Shown here in pieces: positions 58,303-64,000 of a stretch of DNA of 64,000 bases; within the stretch, counting starts at the first letter, position 1, and each line of letters opens with the position of its first letter. The translations under genes were made by a program, and so were the position numbers. The stretch is from Streptomyces sp. BK239. GTDB lineage: Bacteria; Actinomycetota; Actinomycetes; Streptomycetales; Streptomycetaceae. The notes under the pieces are model-generated. The model made no database searches and was not told the DNA's origin. It worked only from the letters and a program-made list of their open reading frames with translations. Where the stretch lies: assembly GCF_004217285.1 (NCBI RefSeq), contig NZ_SHKS01000010.1:62001-126000 (forward strand). The letters run 5' to 3'.

Positions 58303-58353
58303 CTCTGCCTCACTGTCTTCCTCGACACCGATGTCGACGACACTGAAACGCAT

Positions 58354-58431
58354 TAGGTACGACGAATTCAAGAGACTGTGGCAAATAAGTCTGACTTTTT
58401 GAGTCCTTGATCCACCCCGTACGCTGAGTGC
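58354..58431. promoter_or_regulatory. Divergent gnt promoter region
   Basis: This AT-richer stretch between gntK and gntR contains GACT-TTTTG-AGTC (58393-58405), a small inverted repeat, and AATAAG beside it. FadR-type GntR proteins commonly bind short inverted repeats in such positions. The site is suggested by position only. Confidence 0.4.
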
Positions 58432-59133
58432 ATGACCACTCCGGGCCGGGGTCTGCACGGCCGAGTACTGGACGCCCTCGGCCCCGCGATCACGGCGGGC
58501 GACTACCCGCCGGGGAGCGTGCTGCGGACCGACGAGCTGGCCCAGCGCTTCGACGTCTCCCGCTCCGTGATGCGCGAGGCGGTCCGCGTGCTGGAGTCCA
58601 TGCACCTGGTCGAGTCCCGCCGCCGCGTCGGCGTCACGGTCCGCCCCAGGGCGGAGTGGAACGTCTACGACCCGCAGGTCATCCGCTGGCGGCTGGCCGG
58701 CGCCGACCGCCCCCACCAACTGCGCTCGCTCACCGTGCTGCGCTCGGCGATCGAGCCGGTCGCGGCGGGCCTGGCCGCCCAGCACGCCACGGCGGAGCAG
58801 TGCGCCGAACTGACCGAGTGCGCGCTCGGCATGGTCGCGAACTCACGCGGCCACAGGCTGGAGGGGTACCTCTTCCACGACGTGGCCTTCCACCGGGTGA
58901 TCCTCACGGCCTCCGGCAACGAGATGTTCGCCCGCCTCGGCGACGTCGTCGCGGAGGTCCTCACCGGCCGCACCCAGCACGAGGTCATGTTCCACGACCC
59001 CGACCCGGCCGCCGTCACCCTGCACGTCCAGCTCGCCGAGGCGGTCCGCGAGGGCGACGCCGAGCGCGCGGAGCGGCTGACCCGGGAGGTCACCGCGGGC
59101 GCCCTCAAGGAACTGGACATCCTCGCCCCGTAA
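58432..59133 (+). CDS. gntR: GntR (FadR-subfamily) gluconate operon regulator
   Basis: 233 residues. GRVLDALGPAITAGDYPPGSVLRTDELAQRFDVSRSVMREAVRVLESMHLVESRRRVGVTV is the winged helix. The FCD ligand domain (RSLTVLRSAIEPVAAGLAAQ, LFHDVAFHRVILTASGNEM) has the conserved Asp/His metal and sugar-acid site residues. It probably represses gntK-gntT until gluconate or 6-phosphogluconate binds. It is transcribed divergently from gntK. Confidence 0.92.
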   Translation: MTTPGRGLHGRVLDALGPAITAGDYPPGSVLRTDELAQRFDVSRSVMREAVRVLESMHLVESRRRVGVTVRPRAEWNVYDPQVIRWRLAGADRPHQLRSLTVLRSAIEPVAAGLAAQHATAEQCAELTECALGMVANSRGHRLEGYLFHDVAFHRVILTASGNEMFARLGDVVAEVLTGRTQHEVMFHDPDPAAVTLHVQLAEAVREGDAERAERLTREVTAGALKELDILAP

Positions 59134-59142
59134 GGCCGAGGG

Positions 59143-59568
59143 TCAGGCCGCGTCCGGGAACTCCCCGTCCACGTACACCCACGCCCCTTCCACCCGCTCG
59201 AACCGGCTCCGCTCGTGCAGCGCCCCGCCCCGGTAGGACGCCCGGAACTCCACCACGCCGGTGGAGTGGAACGCGGAGCCCTCGGCCGTGGCGAGGATCT
59301 CCAGGCCGGTCCACCGCGTGCCGGGATCGAGGTCCAGCCCCGCAGGCCGGGTCCGCGGATGCCAGGTCCGCATCAGATACCCCGCGTCGCCCCGCACGAA
59401 GGCGCTGTACCGCGAACGCATCAGCGCCTCGGCGGTCGGCGCGACGGCCGCACCGGAGTGGAAACGACCGCAGCAGGCCTCGTAGACCTCGGGCAGACCG
59501 CAGGGACAGACGGCGGCAGCGGGGGCGGGCCGGGCCGGACGCCCGGAGCGGGCGGTACGTCGGGACAT
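59143..59568 (-). CDS. YchJ/UPF0225 family protein
   Basis: 141 residues. CPCGLPEVYEACCGRFH is the SEC-C-like zinc-binding N-terminus; ALMRSRYSAFVRGDAGYLMRTWHPRTRP and GVVEFRASYRG continue the NTF2-like YchJ fold. The family's role is unknown. ATG at 59568 follows a run of G. The gene converges with gntR (9-bp gap). Confidence 0.92.
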   Translation of the reverse strand: MSRRTARSGRPARPAPAAAVCPCGLPEVYEACCGRFHSGAAVAPTAEALMRSRYSAFVRGDAGYLMRTWHPRTRPAGLDLDPGTRWTGLEILATAEGSAFHSTGVVEFRASYRGGALHERSRFERVEGAWVYVDGEFPDAA

Positions 59569-59657
59569 GCCCCCCATTGTGCCGGGCGCCCGCACCGGGC
59601 CACCGAAGGGCTCCGGACCCCGACGAGCGCGGCCGGAACACGCCCCCGGACACGACT

Positions 59658-59688
59658 GAGGGCCGCGACCTCGACGGTCGCGGCCCTC
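59658..59688 (-). terminator. tRNA-Leu terminator
   Basis: GAGGGCCGCGACC (59658-59670) and GGTCGCGGCCCTC (59676-59688) form a perfect 13-bp stem with a TCGAC loop, 13 bp beyond the tRNA 3' end on the minus strand. Confidence 0.85.
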
Positions 59689-59700
59689 ACTCATCTTCAG

Positions 59701-59785
59701 TGTCCGAGGGGGGACTTGAACCCCCACGCCCGATAAAGGGCACTAGCACCTCAAGCTAGCGCGTCTGCCATTCCGCCACCCGGAC
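59701..59785 (-). tRNA. tRNA-Leu (anticodon GAG)
   Basis: An 85-nt class II tRNA. The acceptor pairs GTCCGGG with CTCGGAC, discriminator A at 59701. The anticodon arm is CTAGC-TTGAGGT-GCTAG, giving anticodon GAG, which reads CUC and CUU. A long variable arm (TGCCCTTTATCGGGCG region) and the T arm GGGGG-TTCAAGT-CCCCC are intact. CCA is not encoded. It is followed by a strong terminator. Confidence 0.96.
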
Positions 59786-59966
59786 AAGGTGTCTGTCGTG
59801 CGGGTTTTCCCCGCGGCGACGACGTAAACATTACCAGGCTTTCGAGGGTGCCCGATCACGGGCCGGGCGTGAACGGCGTGTGACGGGCCGGGAGCGCTCT
59901 TGGGCGAGCGGCGGGGGAGAGGGAGGATGAAGGGGACCACCAGCAGTGACAGCGGGAGGAAGCAGC

Positions 59967-61295
59967 GTGAGCGCGACGGACGACACGGCCAGGGGCGTCA
60001 CCGGCGAGGACGAGGTCGTGGACCTCTGCCGCGACCTGATCCGGTTCGACACCAGCAACTACGGCGACCACTCGGGTCCGGGTGAGCGCAAGGCGGCCGA
60101 GTACGTCGCCGAGAAGCTCGCCGAGGTGGGGCTGGAGCCCCGGATCTTCGAGTCCCACCCGGGCCGCGCCTCCACGGTGGCCCGCATCGAGGGCACGGAC
60201 CCGAGCCGGCCCGCGCTGCTCATCCACGGCCACCTCGACGTCGTACCGGCTAACGCGGCCGACTGGACCCACGATCCCTTCTCCGGCGAGGTCGCCGACG
60301 GGTGCGTGTGGGGGCGGGGCGCCGTCGACATGAAGGACATGGACGCGATGACCCTCGCGGTCGTCCGCGACCGGCTGCGCTCGGGCCGCAGGCCCCCGCG
60401 CGACATCGTGCTCGCCTTCCTCGCCGACGAGGAGGCCGGCGGCACCTATGGCGCACGCCACCTCGTCGACCGCCACCCGGAGCTCTTCGAGGGCGTCACG
60501 GAGGCGATCAGCGAGGTGGGCGGCTTCTCCTTCACCGTCGACGACAAGCGGCGGCTCTACCTGATCCAGACGGCCGAGAAGGGCATGCACTGGATGAAGC
60601 TGACCGTGGCCGGCACCGCCGGGCACGGCTCGATGATCCACCGGGACAACGCGATCACCGAGCTGTCCGAGGCCGTCGCCCGCCTCGGCCGGCACCGCTT
60701 CCCCGTACGGGTCACCAAGACCACCCGGGCCTTCCTCGACGAGCTCGGCGACGCGCTCGGCACCGAACTGGACCCGGAGGACATGGAGTCGACGCTCGCC
60801 CGGCTCGGCGGCATCGCCAAGCTCATCGGCGCGACCCTGAGCAACACCGCCAACCCGACGCAGCTGGGCGCCGGTTACAAGGTCAACGTGATCCCCGGCG
60901 AGGCCACCGCCCACGTCGACGGCCGCTTCCTGCCCGGACACGAGGAGGAGTTCCTCGCCGACCTGGACCGCATCCTCGGCCCGAACGTGCGCCGCGAGGA
61001 CGTGCACGCCGACAAGGCCGTCGAGACCACCTTCGACGGGGCGCTGGTGGAGGCCATGCAGTCCTCGCTGCTCGCCGAGGACCCGACCGCCAAGGCCATC
61101 CCGTACATGCTCTCCGGCGGGACCGACGCCAAGTCCTTCGACGACCTCGGCATCCGCGGCTTCGGCTTCGCCCCGCTCAAGCTGCCGCCGGAGCTGGACT
61201 TCGCCGGCATGTTCCACGGCGTCGACGAGCGAGTGCCGGTGGACGGGCTCCAGTTCGGCGTGCGGGTGCTCGACCGCTTCATCGACGCGTCCTGA
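59967..61295 (+). CDS. M20-family metallopeptidase
   Basis: 442 residues from a GTG with GGGAGGA upstream. ALLIHGHLDVVPA carries the first zinc His and the catalytic Asp, WGRGAVDMKDMDA the bridging Asp and FLADEEAGG the catalytic Glu and zinc Glu. A dimerisation domain sits in the middle (GHGSMIHRDNAITELSEAV). GGTDAKSF and MFHGVDERVPVDGL are the C-terminal metal-site blocks. It is related to ArgE/DapE/CPG2 proteins and hydrolyses small amide substrates, but the specific substrate is unknown; it has no signal peptide. It stands alone between a tRNA gene and the chaplins. Confidence 0.93.
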   Translation: MSATDDTARGVTGEDEVVDLCRDLIRFDTSNYGDHSGPGERKAAEYVAEKLAEVGLEPRIFESHPGRASTVARIEGTDPSRPALLIHGHLDVVPANAADWTHDPFSGEVADGCVWGRGAVDMKDMDAMTLAVVRDRLRSGRRPPRDIVLAFLADEEAGGTYGARHLVDRHPELFEGVTEAISEVGGFSFTVDDKRRLYLIQTAEKGMHWMKLTVAGTAGHGSMIHRDNAITELSEAVARLGRHRFPVRVTKTTRAFLDELGDALGTELDPEDMESTLARLGGIAKLIGATLSNTANPTQLGAGYKVNVIPGEATAHVDGRFLPGHEEEFLADLDRILGPNVRREDVHADKAVETTFDGALVEAMQSSLLAEDPTAKAIPYMLSGGTDAKSFDDLGIRGFGFAPLKLPPELDFAGMFHGVDERVPVDGLQFGVRVLDRFIDAS

Positions 61296-61464
61296 CTCCT
61301 CCCGCTGAAACGACACTTCAGCATTCGGCCGCCTGTACGGACGTGACTGGGACGAGTGAATGCGCCGATAAGCGCGTAGCCCCACTAATTCCTCCTCGTT
61401 ACTGGTGATGCGATCCGCTGCTTGGGATCGCTTTGCCGACAAGGTTTGCCAACAAGGAGGAACA

Positions 61465-61698
61465 ATGATCAAGAAGGTCGCCGCCGTTGCGGCTGCCACC
61501 GGTGGGCTGGTTCTCGCGGGCGCGGGCATGGCCGCCGCCGACTCGGGTGCTCAGGCCGCCGCCGTGCACTCCCCGGGCGTCGCTTCCGGCAACGTGATCC
61601 AGGTGCCCCTGCACATCCCGGTCAACGTCTGCGGCAACACGATCTCGGCGATCGGCGCGCTGAACCCCGCCTTCGGCAACGCCTGCCTCAACAAGTGA
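61465..61698 (+). CDS. chpH: Short chaplin ChpH
   Basis: 77 residues. A Sec signal peptide (to about residue 25, cleavage near MAAA-DSG) is followed by one chaplin domain of about 50 residues: GAQAAAVHSPGVASGN, VNVCGNTISAIGALNPAFGNACLNK, with Cys56 and Cys74 forming the conserved disulfide. Chaplins assemble into amyloid-like fibrils that lower surface tension and coat aerial hyphae and spores. The gene is followed by chpC, as in S. coelicolor (chpH/chpC). AAGGAGG lies upstream of the ATG. Developmental control by BldN is known for the family but no promoter is claimed here. Confidence 0.95.
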   Translation: MIKKVAAVAAATGGLVLAGAGMAAADSGAQAAAVHSPGVASGNVIQVPLHIPVNVCGNTISAIGALNPAFGNACLNK

Positions 61699-61730
61699 CA
61701 TCGACCCGCTGAGGGGTCGTCCACACCGTC

Positions 61731-61763
61731 GGCTCCGGAGCGCACGCCATGCGCTCCGGGGCC
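61731..61763 (+). terminator. Hairpin between chpH and chpC
   Basis: GGCTCCGGAGCGC (61731-61743) and GCGCTCCGGGGCC (61751-61763) pair over 13 positions with one wobble, with a 7-base loop, 33 bp after chpH. It would let chpH message accumulate separately from chpC. Confidence 0.7.
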
Positions 61764-61842
61764 TACCGGTCTTTTTCTCGAGGCATTCCTTGTCGGCGTG
61801 AAACGCCGAAGACATTCGACGAAGAAAGCAAGGGATTCAGTC

Positions 61843-62712
61843 ATGCGACAGGTCACCCGCAAAGGCCTCATGACCGTGGCGGCCGCCACGGGCGTGATCG
61901 CCGCCGCAGGCGGCTACGCCCACGCCGACTCCGGTGCGCAGTCAGGCGCGTCCCACTCGCCCGGCGTGCTCTCGGGCAACACCGTCCAGGTGCCGGTGGA
62001 CGTGCCGGTCAACGTCTGCGGCAACACCGTCGGCGTCATCGGCGCCCTCAACCCGGCCATGGGCAACGCCTGTTCCAACCGGAGCGACCGCGGCGGCCGG
62101 TCGGAGGGACGCGACGGCGGCCACTCCGGTCACGGCGACCAGGGCGGTTACGGCGGTCACGGCGGCTACGGCGACCACGGCGGCTACGGCGGCCACGACG
62201 ACCGCGGCCACGGAGGCTCCCGCGCGCACGGCGGCCACGGCGGCGCGCACGCGGGCGGCCGCACCGAGGGCTCGCCCGGCATCGGCTCCGGCAACCACGT
62301 CCAGGCGCCGGTCCACGTGCCGGTGAACGTCTGCGGCAACGGCGTCGACGCCGTCGGCATCCTCAACCCCACCATGGGCAACCGCTGTGACAACGACAGC
62401 CGCCCCGCCCCCGACTGGGACTACGGCACGCCGCCCGGCGGCGAGCACCAGCCCCCCGAGCCCGGCAACCAGAACCCCGGCACCCCGACCAACCCGGGCA
62501 CCTCCAGCCCGACCACGCCCGAGGGCAAGCCGTCCACGCCGCGCCACGTGACCCCGGCGAGCTCCTCCACCGCACACCGGCCCGCAGGCCGGGCCACCGC
62601 ACAGCTCGCCACCACCGGCAGCGAACTCCCGCTGGGCCTCGCCGTGCCCGTCGGCGCCGGCGCGCTGCTCGCGGGCGCGGTCCTCTACCGCAAGGCGCGC
62701 CCCCAGGCGTAG
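61843..62712 (+). CDS. chpC: Long chaplin ChpC, cell-wall anchored
   Basis: 289 residues with a signal peptide, two chaplin domains (about 29-78 and 143-185, each with a conserved pair of Cys), a Gly/His/Tyr-rich spacer between them, and a Pro/Thr/Gly linker. The sorting signal is LATTG at 255-259, a LAXTG site, then a membrane helix (LGLAVPVGAGALLAGAVLY) and RKARPQA. A housekeeping sortase should link it to peptidoglycan, where it displays chaplin domains that anchor fibrils of short chaplins. The inter-domain spacer, about 60 residues of GGYGGHGGYG-type repeats, is unusually long. A strong terminator follows. Confidence 0.94.
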   Translation: MRQVTRKGLMTVAAATGVIAAAGGYAHADSGAQSGASHSPGVLSGNTVQVPVDVPVNVCGNTVGVIGALNPAMGNACSNRSDRGGRSEGRDGGHSGHGDQGGYGGHGGYGDHGGYGGHDDRGHGGSRAHGGHGGAHAGGRTEGSPGIGSGNHVQAPVHVPVNVCGNGVDAVGILNPTMGNRCDNDSRPAPDWDYGTPPGGEHQPPEPGNQNPGTPTNPGTSSPTTPEGKPSTPRHVTPASSSTAHRPAGRATAQLATTGSELPLGLAVPVGAGALLAGAVLYRKARPQA

Positions 62713-62738
62713 CCGGCACCCCCACGGCACCGCGCACG

Positions 62739-62774
62739 ACGGAGCGGGCCCCGCCTCGGCGGGGCCCGCTCCGT
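62739..62774. terminator. Strong bidirectional terminator
   Basis: ACGGAGCGGGCCCCGCC (62739-62755) and GGCGGGGCCCGCTCCGT (62758-62774) form a perfect 17-bp stem with a TC centre, between convergent chpC and the DUF5703 gene. Confidence 0.9.
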
Positions 62775-62790
62775 TCGCGTCATCCTCGGC

Positions 62791-62979
62791 TCACCAAGTG
62801 GCCCGCACCTGGCGGATGATCCGTCGCCTCAACCGCACCCTGCGGCTGCCGTCCCGCAGCAGGCTCAGACGGTGCAGCTCCCAGTTCCCGTACTCCGCGT
62901 GGTCCGTCAGCAGTCGTGTCGCCTCGCTGCGGGAGACCCCACGCGGTACGTACACGTCGACAAATTCGTATTCCGGCAT
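62791..62979 (-). CDS. DUF5703 family small protein
   Basis: 62 residues: MPEYEFVDVYVPRGVSRSE, then TRLLTDHAEYGNWEL and a basic RRVRLRRRIIRQVRATW tail. This is a small conserved actinobacterial family; the acidic start and Arg-rich tail suggest a binding role, but no function is known. It ends right after the chpC terminator and is divergent from the acidic protein gene, 47 bp apart. Confidence 0.88.
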   Translation of the reverse strand: MPEYEFVDVYVPRGVSRSEATRLLTDHAEYGNWELHRLSLLRDGSRRVRLRRRIIRQVRATW

Positions 62980-63026
62980 CGCATCTATTGTGCGGTCTGG
63001 GGCCCGGTACGGATAGCGTCTGCACT

Positions 63027-63707
63027 ATGTCTGATGCTGCGCAGCCCACCGCTGCCGAGGTACGCGCCGCCGCCGAGGCGGTCAAGACCGCGCTCGACCG
63101 CCACCTGGCCGCGGTCGAACGCAGGACGGGAGAGGACGACCAGGCCGTCTACGAGGCCTTCAACCAGCTGGCCGCGGCCGCCGAGGCGTACGACGAACTG
63201 CTCTACGACCGCTACGACGAGGTCACCCCCTTCGAGATCCCCGCCGCGGAGGACGCGCTGCCGCCGTACGCGGGTCCCGAGGAACCGAACGCGCTCAGCG
63301 TGCTGATCCGCCGCGACTACTCCGTGGCGGAACCGCAGCGGCTGCTGGCGCAGGCCCAGCGGGTCGAGGCGGCGGAGTCCGACGGCGCCGGCACGGACAC
63401 GGAGGCCTCCGGCACCGTCCACGGGGCGCTCGGCCTGCTCTTCGGCGAGTTCGAGCCGGACGAGATCGCCTCCCGGCACAAGGAGTTCGGCCTGGAGGAG
63501 GGCGACTCCACGCTCTGGGTCGTGGCCGCCGACGAACCGGCCGACCCCGGCGACTGGCTGGAGACGCCGTTCGACCAGCCCGACCCCGAGCAGGTGGTGT
63601 GCCGCTTCGACGTGAGCTCGGTCTTCGACGACGAGCTGGACGACGTGGACGAGGACACGGACGACGAGGGCGCGGCGCCGCTGGACGGGCACCGCGCCGA
63701 CCGGTGA
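63027..63707 (+). CDS. Acidic conserved hypothetical protein
   Basis: 226 residues. A helical start (TAAEVRAAAEAVKTALDRHLAAV, DDQAVYEAFNQLAAAAEAYDELLYDRYDEVTPFEIP) leads to a mixed domain (NALSVLIRRDYSVAEPQRLLAQAQRVEAA, VHGALGLLFGEFEPDEIASRHKEFGLEEGDSTLWVVA) and a very acidic tail (DDELDDVDEDTDDE). No signal peptide, membrane helix or catalytic motif. Homologues appear common in Streptomyces beside chaplin genes, but no family name is recognised. It converges on the RecD-like gene. Confidence 0.78.
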   Translation: MSDAAQPTAAEVRAAAEAVKTALDRHLAAVERRTGEDDQAVYEAFNQLAAAAEAYDELLYDRYDEVTPFEIPAAEDALPPYAGPEEPNALSVLIRRDYSVAEPQRLLAQAQRVEAAESDGAGTDTEASGTVHGALGLLFGEFEPDEIASRHKEFGLEEGDSTLWVVAADEPADPGDWLETPFDQPDPEQVVCRFDVSSVFDDELDDVDEDTDDEGAAPLDGHRADR

Positions 63708-63738
63708 CGCCGTGAGGCAGCACGTGACGTGACGCGGT

Positions 63739-63786
63739 GACGGCGGCGGTCGACGGCAGGGGAGACCCGCCGTGACCGCCGCCGTC
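63739..63786. terminator. Bidirectional terminator at the right end
   Basis: GACGGCGGCGGTC (63739-63751) and GACCGCCGCCGTC (63774-63786) are perfect 13-bp arms; inner ACGGC/GCCGT can extend the pairing. It lies between two convergent genes. Confidence 0.75.
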
Positions 63787-63790
63787 CGCG

Positions 63791-64000
63791 TCAGCCCGCC
63801 GCCGGCACCTGGGCGCGCAGCAGCGCCGGCAGCCGCGTCGTGCGGGGCTTCGGCCCGACCTCGGCGACCGCCCGGGGCAGGGCCTGCTCGACCCCGTGCA
63901 CCACGGACAGATGGCGCTCCGCACACCCGAACGCCGTGTACACCCAGGGGCGGGACAGGGCCTGAGCCGCGTCGCCCGGCAGCACCACGACCGCCGCCGG
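63791..64000 (-). CDS. RecD-like helicase/AAA ATPase, C-terminal fragment
   Basis: Only the last 69 residues are inside the window; the frame continues past the right edge. VVLPGDAAQALSRPWVYTAFGCAERHLSVVHG resembles the end of RecD2-type SF1 helicases, where a Tyr-Thr-Ala/Gly segment forms motif VI next to an Arg; here the corresponding Arg is followed by a GCAERH variant. The tail RAVAEVGPKPRTTRLPALLRA is basic. The helicase core is outside the view, so the assignment is tentative. Confidence 0.55.
   Translation of the reverse strand, partial: PAAVVVLPGDAAQALSRPWVYTAFGCAERHLSVVHGVEQALPRAVAEVGPKPRTTRLPALLRAQVPAAG

Noticed and set aside
57469..58356. Plus-strand frame with Tyr-Tyr-Gly repeats over the gnt spacer
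   Set aside because: It is antisense to gntT and gntK, and the repeats only reflect the G-rich spacer.
61296..61464. A specific BldN promoter before chpH
   Set aside because: BldN control of chaplins is known, but I could not identify a convincing -35/-10 pair by eye, so no site is listed.

Overview
This window is a high-GC chromosomal segment of a Streptomyces. The evidence is strong codon-position GC bias in every gene, GTG/TTG starts, many TetR and GntR regulators, a SigK/RskA-type ECF pair, and a chpH-chpC chaplin pair, which is known only from aerial-hyphae-forming streptomycetes. From memory, gene order resembles the S. coelicolor region around chpC/chpH (SCO1674/SCO1675). No prophage, insertion sequence, CRISPR array, rRNA or secondary-metabolite cluster is visible, so this looks like core chromosome.

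Layout. 1-2.4 kb: DUF402 protein (cut by the left edge), tandem-GNAT acetyltransferase, small GntR regulator, DUF72 protein. 2.4-7.7 kb: AAA ATPase, a translationally coupled glycosyltransferase-glycosyltransferase-polysaccharide deacetylase operon, a secreted SGNH lipase. 7.7-16.3 kb: Ser/Thr kinase, then an envelope cluster of a NicO-type metal permease, a membrane TPR protein and a DUF4331 protein, divergent from sigK-rskA. 16.3-24.7 kb: family III CoA-transferase, an orphan protein resembling a type ISP target-recognition region, GntR plus homogentisate dioxygenase, a lipoprotein, TetR and a solitary bis-MGD oxidoreductase. 24.8-29.2 kb: citrate transporter, MFS protein, and a secreted protein overlapping a class F sortase.

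29.3-39.1 kb: aldehyde and alcohol dehydrogenases, two transporters, ArsR- and TetR-type regulators, acyl-CoA dehydrogenase, YiaA/B protein, TetR plus MaoC hydratase, SoxR. 39.1-45.7 kb: repeat-rich spacer, RNA ligase, zinc-ribbon protein, large secreted penicillin acylase, alpha/beta hydrolase. 45.8-51 kb: SDR, TetR, acyl-CoA dehydrogenase with aminoglycoside-phosphotransferase-like kinase, quinone oxidoreductase. 51-56.1 kb: two DUF202 proteins, Nudix hydrolase, DMT transporter, TPR-like protein, a sulfite-oxidase-fold enzyme with its cytochrome b. 56.2-64 kb: gluconate uptake genes with their GntR, YchJ protein, tRNA-Leu(GAG), M20 peptidase, chpH, chpC, DUF5703 protein, an unknown acidic protein and the end of a RecD-like helicase gene.

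The most informative layer is regulatory. Three families of near-perfect palindromes recur at different promoters: (i) ATACCGACCGGTCGGTAT-like sites before the kinase/ACAD operon, the SDR and an MFS permease; (ii) AAACTAGC-type sites before the aldehyde dehydrogenase and between a TetR gene and its divergent acyl-CoA dehydrogenase; (iii) CTAAGCGnnnGCTTAG sites before a TetR gene and before maoC. They tie scattered catabolic genes into three small inferred TetR regulons. The first includes a split version of human ACAD10/ACAD11, enzymes associated with 4-hydroxy-fatty-acid breakdown. Functions are assigned by family recognition from the sequence alone; no database search was run.
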